Source: Ancrocorticia sp047501485
GTDB lineage: Bacteria; Actinomycetota; Actinomycetes; Actinomycetales; Actinomycetaceae
DNA: 64,000 nt
Direction: 5' to 3'
Assembly (NCBI GenBank): GCA_047501485.1
Contig: JAZDRN010000001.1
Span: forward strand, 186,001-250,000
Shown here: positions 16,256 to 23,814 of the stretch, piece by piece
How positions within the stretch are numbered: position 1 is the stretch's first letter
Layout: the number at the start of each line of letters is the position of its first letter
Notes under the pieces: generated by a model
Databases searched by the model: none
Told to the model about the DNA's origin: nothing
What the model saw: only the letters and a program-made list of their open reading frames with translations
Translations under genes and position numbers: made by a program

Positions 16256-17017
16256 GTGCGGGCTCCGACATTTCTATACCGGATCTACGAGCGTCGCCTC
16301 ATAGGTGAGCTTTCCTCATCTGAGACTCCGCGCCACATCGCCATCATGCTCGATGGAAATCGGCGCTGGGCCCGGGAACTGGGACAGCCCGCGGCCTACG
16401 GACACCGCAAGGGCGCTGACCGCATGTCGGAGTTCCTCGAATGGTGCAACGAGGCTGGAATCGAGATCGTCACCCTGTGGCTGCTCTCGACGGACAACCT
16501 CAAGCGCGAGGTCGGAGAACTGAGCGAACTCGTCAGCATCATTTGCGACGCCGTCGAGGCGCTGGCGGACACCGGAAAGTGGCATCTGACCATGGTGGGA
16601 AACCTGGACATGCTGCCCCAGCCGGAGAGGGAGAGACTGCGCAAAGCCGAGGAGCACACGGCGGACGTGGCCGGGATGCGCGTCAACATAGCTGCGGGCT
16701 ACGGGGGCAGGCAGGAGATCACCGATGCCGTGCGCGACCACCTGCGGGAGGAAGCCGCGGCAGGCCGAACCATAGACGAGGTCGCCGAGTCCATTTCCCT
16801 GGACGACATCACCGCGCATCTCTACACCAAGGGCCAACCCGATCCGGATCTCGTCATCCGCACCTCTGGCGAACAGCGAATGAGCGGGTTCATGCTATGG
16901 CAGTCCGTGCATACAGAACTGTACTTCTGCGAGGTGTACTGGCCCGATTTCCGGCGCACGGACTTCTTGCGTGCGCTACGCGACTACGCACAGCGCGAGA
17001 GGCGCCTGGGGCGCTGA
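16256..17017 (+). CDS. uppS: Isoprenyl (undecaprenyl) diphosphate synthase
   Basis: A 253-residue cis-prenyltransferase that condenses isopentenyl units to the polyprenyl carrier lipid used for cell-wall synthesis. Motifs are HIAIMLDGNRRWAREL (catalytic Asp, about residue 32), YGHRKGADR, and the C-terminal RTSGEQRMSGFMLWQ, which binds the isopentenyl substrate. Actinobacteria often carry two such enzymes (Z-farnesyl and decaprenyl synthases); this short form cannot be assigned to one. The GTG is chosen because GAGAGGGG lies about 6 nt upstream; an upstream ATG would add an Arg-rich nonamer. Confidence 0.9.
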   Translation: MRAPTFLYRIYERRLIGELSSSETPRHIAIMLDGNRRWARELGQPAAYGHRKGADRMSEFLEWCNEAGIEIVTLWLLSTDNLKREVGELSELVSIICDAVEALADTGKWHLTMVGNLDMLPQPERERLRKAEEHTADVAGMRVNIAAGYGGRQEITDAVRDHLREEAAAGRTIDEVAESISLDDITAHLYTKGQPDPDLVIRTSGEQRMSGFMLWQSVHTELYFCEVYWPDFRRTDFLRALRDYAQRERRLGR

Positions 17018-17085
17018 CGCCTGGGGAACGTGACGCCTGGGACACGTGCCGCCTGGGACACGTGCCGCTGGGAGCGCAACCCTGG
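17018..17085. repeat. Short tandem repeat after uppS
   Basis: Imperfect 16-17-bp units of the type GCCTGGGACACGTGCC are repeated three to four times between the convergent uppS and PfkB-kinase genes. It fills the whole intergenic space. Confidence 0.6.
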
Positions 17086-17089
17086 GAGA

Positions 17090-18085
17090 CTAGGAGACCG
17101 CCATCCCGGTGAGGCCGCTGGTCTGATAGAGCTCGTGCTGATCCACCAACTCGGCGCGCGTGGGCAGGCTCGCCCCGGCCCGCGACACGGTGATCGCCGC
17201 CGCCGTCGATGCATATGCGACGAGCGTGCGCAGGCTGGCGTCGCTCATATTCTTCAGGGCTTCGCGGTACTGGGCGCCATCCATGGATATGCGGGTGACG
17301 CCGTCTATGAGGGCGGCGAAGAAGGAAGCCCCTGAACCGACGGTGTCGATCGGGGTGACCCGCGGAGCGGGCTGATGGAGCAAGCCACCCTGGAAGGGAT
17401 AGACATCTGCCCCGTGCTTGCCCCTGGTGATGATGACGAGTGCTGGCCCCAAGGTCAGCCAGTAGCGTGCGGTCTGCGCGGGATCGACGTCCTCACCGTA
17501 GAGCGACCGCAGATCGGATAGCGAAGCCTTGACGATATCCGAGAGGGCGACGGAGGATTCCACGACTTCTCGTGTTTGCGCCAGATCGGTGATAAGCCCC
17601 TCGCGGATGTTCGGGTCGTAGAACACGGTGGCGCTTTCGCGCAGTTGCTCCACCCAGTTGCGGACCTTGCCTGCACCCGGCTCGACGTGTGTGGCGAATG
17701 AACCGAATGCGACGGTCTGCGGAGCCAGCACCTCCAGATCGAGCTTGCACGCCCCCGACTTGGGGGTGTCCTGAATGTCCCAGGTGAAATCGAATTGGTA
17801 ATCGACGTCGCCCAGTTCGTCCAGATTGACGCGCGCCGTTGATGTGGGGCTCGTGCGCTGGGAATCGCTGCGCAACCACAGTTCCAAGCCGTTGGAGGCG
17901 GCGTATTCGGAGAGCAGAGCGCCGTCGGCGTCCAGACCGAAGTCGGTGACCAGGCGGACCGTGCGGCCGAGCTTGCGCAGGCCGATGGCAACGTTGAGCA
18001 TGGAGCCGCCGGGATGGCGGGTGAAGTCTCCGTCAGTCGTATGGATCTCATCGACGAGTGCTTCACCGATAACGAGGCAACTCAC
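17090..18085 (-). CDS. PfkB family carbohydrate kinase, catalytic Asp replaced
   Basis: A 331-residue ribokinase/PfkB-fold protein. The N-terminal signature is CLVIGEALVDEI followed by HPGGSMLNVAIGLRKLG, and the ATP and anion-hole region is PIDTVGSGASFFAALIDG near residue 250. In active members this motif reads D-T-x-G-A-G-D, where the last Asp is the catalytic base. Here that position is Ala (codon GCT). Sugar-binding segments otherwise look conserved, and the sequence resembles fructokinase-like members. It may be inactive or altered. It is the last gene of an xseA-xseB-kinase unit, overlapping xseB by 4 nt. Confidence 0.82.
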   Translation of the reverse strand: MSCLVIGEALVDEIHTTDGDFTRHPGGSMLNVAIGLRKLGRTVRLVTDFGLDADGALLSEYAASNGLELWLRSDSQRTSPTSTARVNLDELGDVDYQFDFTWDIQDTPKSGACKLDLEVLAPQTVAFGSFATHVEPGAGKVRNWVEQLRESATVFYDPNIREGLITDLAQTREVVESSVALSDIVKASLSDLRSLYGEDVDPAQTARYWLTLGPALVIITRGKHGADVYPFQGGLLHQPAPRVTPIDTVGSGASFFAALIDGVTRISMDGAQYREALKNMSDASLRTLVAYASTAAAITVSRAGASLPTRAELVDQHELYQTSGLTGMAVS

Positions 18086-18474
18086 GAGATGTCCTCCGAA
18101 TCGTCAGGAGTGGACGCGGAGTCGGCGGATCGGGCATCGGAGCCAATGGCTTGCGCTTTGGAGCGCGCGGACTCTGCCTCGGAGAGTGCGGGTCCCGCCT
18201 CGGACAGCGTGGGTCCCGCCTCGGAAGCAACGGCCTTATCCGGAGAATGCGCCTCCTGGGCCCGTTGGAGGCGCTTGCGAGCTCCGTCCAGCCATGACTG
18301 ACAGTGACGTGCCAAGGCCTCTCCTCGTTCCCAAAGGGCGAGTGAATCCTCCAGAGGGATGGAACCCTGTTCCAACCGGGCGACTATTTCCACCAGAGCG
18401 GAACGGGCCTCCTCGTAGGAGAGCTCCGAGATCTCTGTGTCAGGGCTGGTGGGGGCTGTAGCCGGGTCACCCAT
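18082..18474 (-). CDS. xseB: Exodeoxyribonuclease VII small subunit
   Basis: A 130-residue XseB. The family domain occupies about residues 17-70 (SYEEARSALVEIVARLEQG, then SLALWERGEALARHCQSWLDGARKRL), forming the two-helix unit that binds the large subunit. Residues 75-130 are an Ala/Ser/Glu-rich extension with a repeated EAGP/SEA motif, absent from the 80-residue E. coli protein. The start has AAGGAG upstream. It overlaps xseA by 8 nt and the downstream kinase by 4 nt, so translation is coupled. Confidence 0.9.
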   Translation of the reverse strand: MGDPATAPTSPDTEISELSYEEARSALVEIVARLEQGSIPLEDSLALWERGEALARHCQSWLDGARKRLQRAQEAHSPDKAVASEAGPTLSEAGPALSEAESARSKAQAIGSDARSADSASTPDDSEDIS

Positions 18475-19729
18475 GACGTACTCCTTGATGAACGGATGAA
18501 ACATTGAGTTTCAGAGAACCTAACGCTAGAACAGCGCGTAATGATTCTCCAACGTTTGTGGCGGAAGCGTCGGCGAGGATGCGGCCGGCGTCGTCTTGGA
18601 GGATCGAGTACCCGCGGTCAAGGGTTGCTTGAGGCGATAGGGCTCTGAGCTGGGATAACAGGGAATCGATGTCCGCTTGGGAGCTGCTCAGGCGGGTAGT
18701 GGTGTGATGGAACAGCCATTGTGCGAGGGCATCGAGATCGTTCTGGCGCACCTGAACCATGACCTCCGGCTGTGAGAGAACAGGCCGTGCCCGCAACGAC
18801 TCAAGGTCTTGCCGGGCGGCCTCGATGCGGGCGGCGACGGCGCGGCGTCCGCGCTCAAGCGCATCGGCGATGCCGGCGTATTCCTCGGCCACGTCGGGCA
18901 CGATGCGTTTGGCGGCGTCGGTGGGCGTTGATGCGCGCACGTCCGCCACCAGATCCAGAAGCGGATTGTCTCCCTCATGGCCGATGGCAGAGACGATCGG
19001 CGTGCGGGCTGCCGCCACGGCACGAACGAGCCGTTCGTCGGAGAAGGGGAGGAGATCCTCGACGCTGCCGCCTCCACGAGCAAAGACGATGACGTCCACC
19101 TCGCGGGAGCCATCGAGCGCGGCGAGGGCGTCGAGCATCGCTTCGACGGCGCCGTTGCCCTGAACCTGGACCTCTCGGGTATCGAAACGTGCGGCGGGCC
19201 AGCGGATGCGGGCATTGACTTCCACGTCCTCCTTGGCCTTCGTGTTGCGCCCGCAGATCAGACCGATCGATCGAGGAAGGAAGGGCAGCGGTTGCTTGCG
19301 TCGGGCATCGAAAAGACCCTCGCCCGCCAGCTGCTTCTTGAGGAGCTCGATTCGGGCGAGTATGTCCCCCAGGCCGACAGGGCGGATCTCGTCCGCCCAC
19401 AGGGAGAGGGAGCCGTTGCCCTCGTAGAAGTCGGGCTTTGCGCAGACGACGACGCGACTGCCGGATTCGACGGTATCGGGAAGCAGGAAGCTCATGATCT
19501 TGACGGTGATCGAGTTATTGGCTTCGAGATCTCGTAGCGTCAGGAACTGGACTTTTGCCCCGGGACGGCGCTGAAGTGTGATGACCTCGCCCTCGACCCA
19601 GAGACGGGACATGGCGGCGACGTATTCCTTGATTTTTGCTGACAGCAGGCGGAGCGGCCAGGGCCGCTCCGGGGATGTCAATGCGGCCTGCTGAGGAAGT
19701 TCAGCGGGCACGGGAATTCTCGATGCCAT
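18467..19729 (-). CDS. xseA: Exodeoxyribonuclease VII large subunit
   Basis: A 420-residue XseA. It begins with an OB-fold DNA-binding domain (residues about 20-120, LSAKIKEYVAAMSRLWVEGEV...) and continues with the nuclease domain carrying RIGLICGRNTKAKEDV, VQGNGAVEAML, DVIVFARGGGSVEDLLPFSDE and AIGHEGDNPLLD. Coiled-coil helices follow, and the protein closes with ATLDRGYSIL. With XseB it degrades single-stranded DNA from both ends and functions in repair. The ATG chosen fits the family start; its ribosome site is weak. Confidence 0.93.
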   Translation of the reverse strand: MASRIPVPAELPQQAALTSPERPWPLRLLSAKIKEYVAAMSRLWVEGEVITLQRRPGAKVQFLTLRDLEANNSITVKIMSFLLPDTVESGSRVVVCAKPDFYEGNGSLSLWADEIRPVGLGDILARIELLKKQLAGEGLFDARRKQPLPFLPRSIGLICGRNTKAKEDVEVNARIRWPAARFDTREVQVQGNGAVEAMLDALAALDGSREVDVIVFARGGGSVEDLLPFSDERLVRAVAAARTPIVSAIGHEGDNPLLDLVADVRASTPTDAAKRIVPDVAEEYAGIADALERGRRAVAARIEAARQDLESLRARPVLSQPEVMVQVRQNDLDALAQWLFHHTTTRLSSSQADIDSLLSQLRALSPQATLDRGYSILQDDAGRILADASATNVGESLRAVLALGSLKLNVSSVHQGVRHG

Positions 19730-20077
19730 GGAACCATATTGACATTGGAGAACGTGAAAACTCTGTGCCCTGTGTCCTAACAATCCTCGTTTCGTGAGAT
19801 TATTCGCGGGTAGGGGCGTGCTATTTGGAGGTTTTTCCTTGTTTTCCGGCCCAACCGGTTCGCGAGGGGCGAAGTGGGGGTGTGTCGTGGATAAAAGAAG
19901 GCCCGCCGACCAACGGAGTTTCCGCTGCCCACAATGTCCGCTTGAGAAAGCCAGATGACAATCGGTCGCTGGATCGGCTGTGAAGGCTCGTGAGGTGGAC
20001 CTTGGGACCTTGTGGGGCGAGCGCGATGTGTCCGGCGACTCTCGCCTTTGGTGCGCCGACCCAAGTACCCTGAAGTG
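19730..20077. promoter_or_regulatory. Divergent promoter region, xseA / ispH
   Basis: About 350 bp between the divergent xseA and ispH genes. No supported gene, repeat or operator was found. The ispH ribosome site is not clear, consistent with a short-leader mRNA whose promoter lies near 20040-20075. Confidence 0.4.
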
Positions 20078-21163
20078 GTGACTGCCCTCGAATCTGCTTC
20101 TGGCCCCACTGTTTCGTTGGCGGGGGCCTCGGCCTTCCCATCGACCGTTCCGTCGAGTCCTTCGCCGGACGGACGCAGGATCCTGTTGGCGACTCCACGC
20201 GGTTACTGCGCGGGGGTCGATCGAGCAGTCGACGCCGTGGAGAAAGCGTTGGAGCTATATGGCGCCCCCGTCTATGTGCGCAAGGAGATCGTTCACAACA
20301 AGTACGTGGTCGAGACCCTCACGAGGCGCGGAGCGATCTTCGTCTCGGAGACGGATGAGGTTCCCGAGGGCGCGCGCGTGGTGTTCTCAGCGCATGGCGT
20401 CTCCCCGCAGGTGCACGCGGAGGCCGCGGCGCGCCGTCTGGAGACGATCGACGCCACCTGCCCCCTGGTGACCAAGGTGCACAAGCAGGCCGTGCGCTTC
20501 GCAAAGGACGATTATGACATCCTCCTCATCGGGCACACCGGACACGAGGAGGTCGAAGGTACGCAGGGTGAGGCTCCCGAGCACATCCAGGTGGTCAATG
20601 GACCCGAGGAAGTGGACAAGGTGACCGTTCGCGACCCGGAGAAGATCGTGTGGATTTCGCAGACGACGCTGTCCGTCGACGAAACCTTGAAAACCGTCGA
20701 GTTGTTGCGCGAGCGTTTCCCGAAATTGATGGATCCTCCTTCGGACGACATCTGCTACGCCACCCAGAATCGGCAGGGCGCAGTGAAGGAGATGGCGCCG
20801 GATTGCGATCTGGTGATCGTGGTGGGCTCGGCCAATTCTTCCAATTCTGTCCGTCTGGTTGAGGTGGCGCTCGAGGCCGGTGCCACGACCGCCTATCGAG
20901 TCGATACTGCCGGCGAAGTGAGTCCCGAATGGTTCGATGGGGTGACGACCGTGGGCCTGACCTCCGGTGCCTCCGTTCCCGAGATCCTGGTGCGCGAGGT
21001 TGTCGAGACCGTGCGTGGGCTTGGATATCCGGAAGTCGAGCTTGTGACGACGGCGACCGAGGACATCCGTTTCTCCCTACCCAAGAATCTGCGTGCGGAC
21101 CTCAAGGCGACCGGTGCTCATCCCGATCGACCGCACAAGGTTCGCGAGAACCGCGAACGCTGA
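20078..21163 (+). CDS. ispH: 4-hydroxy-3-methylbut-2-enyl diphosphate reductase
   Basis: A 361-residue IspH, the last enzyme of the methylerythritol phosphate pathway, which makes isopentenyl and dimethylallyl diphosphates. The three Fe-S cluster cysteines are in LATPRGYCAGVDRA, TIDATCPLVTKVH and DDICYATQNRQ. The catalytic Glu and substrate-binding His segments (FSAHGVSP, IGHTGHEEVEGT, VGSANSSNS) are all present. The GTG start is inferred: the first 30 residues are Ser/Ala-rich and precede the conserved RRILLATPRG. The pathway feeds the polyprenyl synthase encoded 3 kb upstream. The next gene starts 9 bp after the stop. Confidence 0.93.
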   Translation: MTALESASGPTVSLAGASAFPSTVPSSPSPDGRRILLATPRGYCAGVDRAVDAVEKALELYGAPVYVRKEIVHNKYVVETLTRRGAIFVSETDEVPEGARVVFSAHGVSPQVHAEAAARRLETIDATCPLVTKVHKQAVRFAKDDYDILLIGHTGHEEVEGTQGEAPEHIQVVNGPEEVDKVTVRDPEKIVWISQTTLSVDETLKTVELLRERFPKLMDPPSDDICYATQNRQGAVKEMAPDCDLVIVVGSANSSNSVRLVEVALEAGATTAYRVDTAGEVSPEWFDGVTTVGLTSGASVPEILVREVVETVRGLGYPEVELVTTATEDIRFSLPKNLRADLKATGAHPDRPHKVRENRER

Positions 21164-21172
21164 GAGGCGCGT

Positions 21173-21994
21173 GTGGACGTAAGTATTACCGGAGCGAGCT
21201 CTACGAGCAGCGACGAAGACGGGGCTACTGCGGTGGCGGGCAACAGAGCCGTTGCTGAAAACGCAGCCGAAACCCATACCTTGAGTGGTGTCGGTGAAAA
21301 CCTGCTTGGCGGCGAGGACCCCTTCGATACCGTAATGGACGGAGCGAGCCTCATCGGCGAGTTGTTCGCTGCTGCAAATCCCGAAAAAGCGGGGCCGATG
21401 GCGGCGTACATGCGCGATCAGTTCCCCTTCCTGGGTATTCCGTCGAGTGCGCGCAAGCCGATCCAACGTCCGTTCTTCGCGGTGGCGCGCAAGGATCCGC
21501 ATGCGGATTGGGCATTTGTGGCGCAGTGCTGGGCTTTGCCTCAGCGAGAGTTTCAATACGTGGCCTGCGACTATCTCTATGCCGTACGCAAACGACTTGG
21601 GGCCGACGATCTTCCACGGATCAAATCGTTGGCCTCCGCGAAACAATGGTGGGATTCGATCGATGCACTGCAGAAACCTGTGGGTGCTATCGCCGCCGAC
21701 TCCGCACCGGCGCGTGAGCAGATGATCGAGTGGTCCGTGGATGACGATTTCTGGATTCGCCGTTTGGCCATCACCCACCAACTGGGCCGCAAGGGAGCCA
21801 CGGACACTGATCTCTTAAAGTCGATTCTGGTGGCGAACCTCGGATCCGAAGAGTTCTTCATCAATAAAGCCATCGGCTGGGCTCTGCGAGATTTCTCCAA
21901 GACGAATCCCCAATGGGTTGCGGCTTTCGTTGCCGAATACGGCTCTCAGATGGCCAGCCTCTCGCTGCGCGAAGGCAGCAAGTACCTTCCGTAG
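21173..21994 (+). CDS. AlkD-like DNA alkylation repair protein
   Basis: A 273-residue protein of the AlkD/AlkC-like HEAT-repeat DNA glycosylase family. The repeat region spans residues about 60-265, with characteristic segments YMRDQFPFLGIPSSARKPIQR, WALPQREFQYVACDYL, WWDSIDALQKPVG, DDDFWIRRLAITHQLG and FFINKAIGWALRDFSKTNP. Such enzymes remove positively charged methylated bases (7-methylguanine, 3-methyladenine). Residues 1-55 are a variable, probably disordered extension. Nine bp separate it from ispH, suggesting co-transcription. Confidence 0.88.
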   Translation: MDVSITGASSTSSDEDGATAVAGNRAVAENAAETHTLSGVGENLLGGEDPFDTVMDGASLIGELFAAANPEKAGPMAAYMRDQFPFLGIPSSARKPIQRPFFAVARKDPHADWAFVAQCWALPQREFQYVACDYLYAVRKRLGADDLPRIKSLASAKQWWDSIDALQKPVGAIAADSAPAREQMIEWSVDDDFWIRRLAITHQLGRKGATDTDLLKSILVANLGSEEFFINKAIGWALRDFSKTNPQWVAAFVAEYGSQMASLSLREGSKYLP

Positions 21995-22191
21995 TGGTAG
22001 TGGTCCGCCTCTAGTAGCTGGTAGCTGGTGGCTCGACTCTAGTGACTGGTGGGCCGCCTCGAGCGGCTGGTGGGCCGTACTGAGTAGTCTTGCTCCTTTC
22101 ATGGTGGCCCGCACCGCGACCAACCTCATGACCCGGTACATTTAGCGGCCGGTGGCTTGCTCCCAACAGCTGCTATCCGTTCCGTGTCTTG
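21995..22191. repeat. Degenerate GCTGGTGGGCC-type repeats
   Basis: The gap between two convergent genes consists largely of short imperfect repeats such as CTAGTAGCTGGTAGCTGGTGG, CTAGTGACTGGTGGGCCGCC and GAGCGGCTGGTGGGCCG (about 21995-22085). No terminator-like hairpin or gene is supported. Confidence 0.5.
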
Positions 22192-23415
22192 CTACCCTTT
22201 CCTTTCCGCCTGCCTGTCTCCGGCGGGAGCCTCGGGGTCCAACAGTCCAGAGGTGAAGGTACGTACCTGTGCCTTCTCGGAGTTCAGTTCCTTCGGAGTG
22301 GCCAACGGCGAATCGATGGACTCGAAAGAGCGTGCTGTCACCAGCAGGCGCGATTCTATGGATGCAACCGTGCGGTTGTAGGAGGTTACGGAACGTTGGA
22401 GGGAAGAGCCGAGCGTATTTAGGTGGCCGGCGACGGTATTCAGACGTTGCACCAGAGTGCGCCCGAGCATCATGATCTCCTGTGCCTCTTCGGTGACCCG
22501 AGCCGACGCCCAGATGGTGGCAACCGAGCGCAGTAGCGCGAGGAAGGAGCTGGGGGAGGTTGGGGTGACGCCCAGGCGAAGGGCGTCCTCCAGTAAGGCA
22601 GCATCCTGTGCCAAGGCGTCGGAGAGCAGAGATTCGGCGGGTAAGAACATGACCGTGATCCGTGGAGAGCCGGGGAACTCCGCCGGGTAGTCTCGCTTCG
22701 CCAGTTCATTGACGTGTGCGCGCACTGCTTTCGCGTGCTCCGTCAGCAATTCGGCCCGCGCGCGACGGGAGGCGATATCCTCGCCCGTGATGTCTTGAGC
22801 TCGCAGCATCGAACTGAGGGGAACCTTCGCATCCACGGCAAGATGGGAGCCTCCGGGCAGGTGAATGGTGAGATCCGGTCGCAAGCCGGAACCAGACTCC
22901 GAGACTTGATCTGTTGACTGCTGGACCGAGAAATCCACATGAGGAAGCATGCCCGCCGCTTCGACGATACGGCGCAGTTCGATCTCACCCCAGGTGCCGC
23001 GGGCGGAGTTGGAGGTGAGGGCCGTGCGCAGCGAGTTGGTTTCCCGTGCGAGTTCGCGTTGGGTGCGATGCGCCTGGCCGAGCTGTTCCTGTAGTTCGGC
23101 TCGTTGGGCGACCTGAACCTCCTGGAGTCCTTGTACCCGGCGATTCATGGTATCCAGTTGCTGCGCGAGTGGGGCGAGAGCCCTCATGATGTCCTGATCG
23201 GACCTGGCTCGGTCGATCAGGGCGTTGTTCTCCTCTTCAAGTCTTTCGGCGCGCGCTATGGCCGCGGCGGCGTTCGACTGGATCTGTGCCATTTCCTGAG
23301 CGTCTTGGCGGGGCGCAGTGGCGGCGCGGGCCTGGGCGAGGAAATATCCGACCGCAAAGCCCAGGGCGGGCAACGCGATCACCAGGATGAGGAAGACGGG
23401 CGTCGAAATGTTCAT
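22192..23415 (-). CDS. rmuC: DNA recombination protein RmuC
   Basis: A 407-residue RmuC family protein. It has an N-terminal membrane anchor (FLILVIALPALGFAVGYFLA, residues about 7-26), a long coiled coil (about 40-130) and the nuclease-like domain with the family signature NSARGTWGEIELRRIVEAAGML, LRPDLTIHLPGGSHLAVDAKVPL and ITVMFLPAESLLSDAL. RmuC limits inversions at short repeats; biochemical activity is not settled. The length is typical. It is monocistronic. Confidence 0.92.
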   Translation of the reverse strand: MNISTPVFLILVIALPALGFAVGYFLAQARAATAPRQDAQEMAQIQSNAAAAIARAERLEEENNALIDRARSDQDIMRALAPLAQQLDTMNRRVQGLQEVQVAQRAELQEQLGQAHRTQRELARETNSLRTALTSNSARGTWGEIELRRIVEAAGMLPHVDFSVQQSTDQVSESGSGLRPDLTIHLPGGSHLAVDAKVPLSSMLRAQDITGEDIASRRARAELLTEHAKAVRAHVNELAKRDYPAEFPGSPRITVMFLPAESLLSDALAQDAALLEDALRLGVTPTSPSSFLALLRSVATIWASARVTEEAQEIMMLGRTLVQRLNTVAGHLNTLGSSLQRSVTSYNRTVASIESRLLVTARSFESIDSPLATPKELNSEKAQVRTFTSGLLDPEAPAGDRQAERKG

Positions 23416-23557
23416 GACACCAGTTCACCACGAGGCTCCGACAGGTTTTGGCTCCCACTTGAGTTTTCTGTGGGGGCGCGGATGTTGAAGCCGGGAGCTG
23501 AAAGATCTGTTCTGTTCAGGAGAACTGACGTAGAGCGGCTAGGGTCTGACTCGAGCT

Positions 23558-23773
23558 TCAGTATGATCCGAGGAGGGTACGCAGTGCGAATCCGAGCAGA
23601 TTGGTGTTTGTGGCGGGCATAAGAGCGTGAAGAATGATTCCACCCGCGAGGAGGAGCACGACCAGGCGTAACGTCGGGCCCCAGCCACCGAGGATTGCTT
23701 TCTCGAAGGTCGACCACAGGCCGGCCCTTCTGGGGGCCGGATCCGGGCCAGATGGTGGTCTCTTCTTCGCCAT
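23558..23773 (-). CDS. Small membrane protein
   Basis: A 71-residue protein with a basic N terminus (MAKKRPPSGPDPAPRRAG), then KAILGGWGPTLRLVVLLLAGGIILHAL, which contains one clear membrane span at about residues 34-52, and a second weaker hydrophobic stretch at the end. It resembles small conserved actinobacterial proteins of unknown function. It lies immediately left of the HD-domain CRISPR-associated ORF, on the opposite strand, with 41 bp between the starts. Confidence 0.55.
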   Translation of the reverse strand: MAKKRPPSGPDPAPRRAGLWSTFEKAILGGWGPTLRLVVLLLAGGIILHALMPATNTNLLGFALRTLLGSY

Positions 23774-23814
23774 CGTTGTCCAAATTGAAGGTGGTCTAAC
23801 GCGAGGATTCTGTA

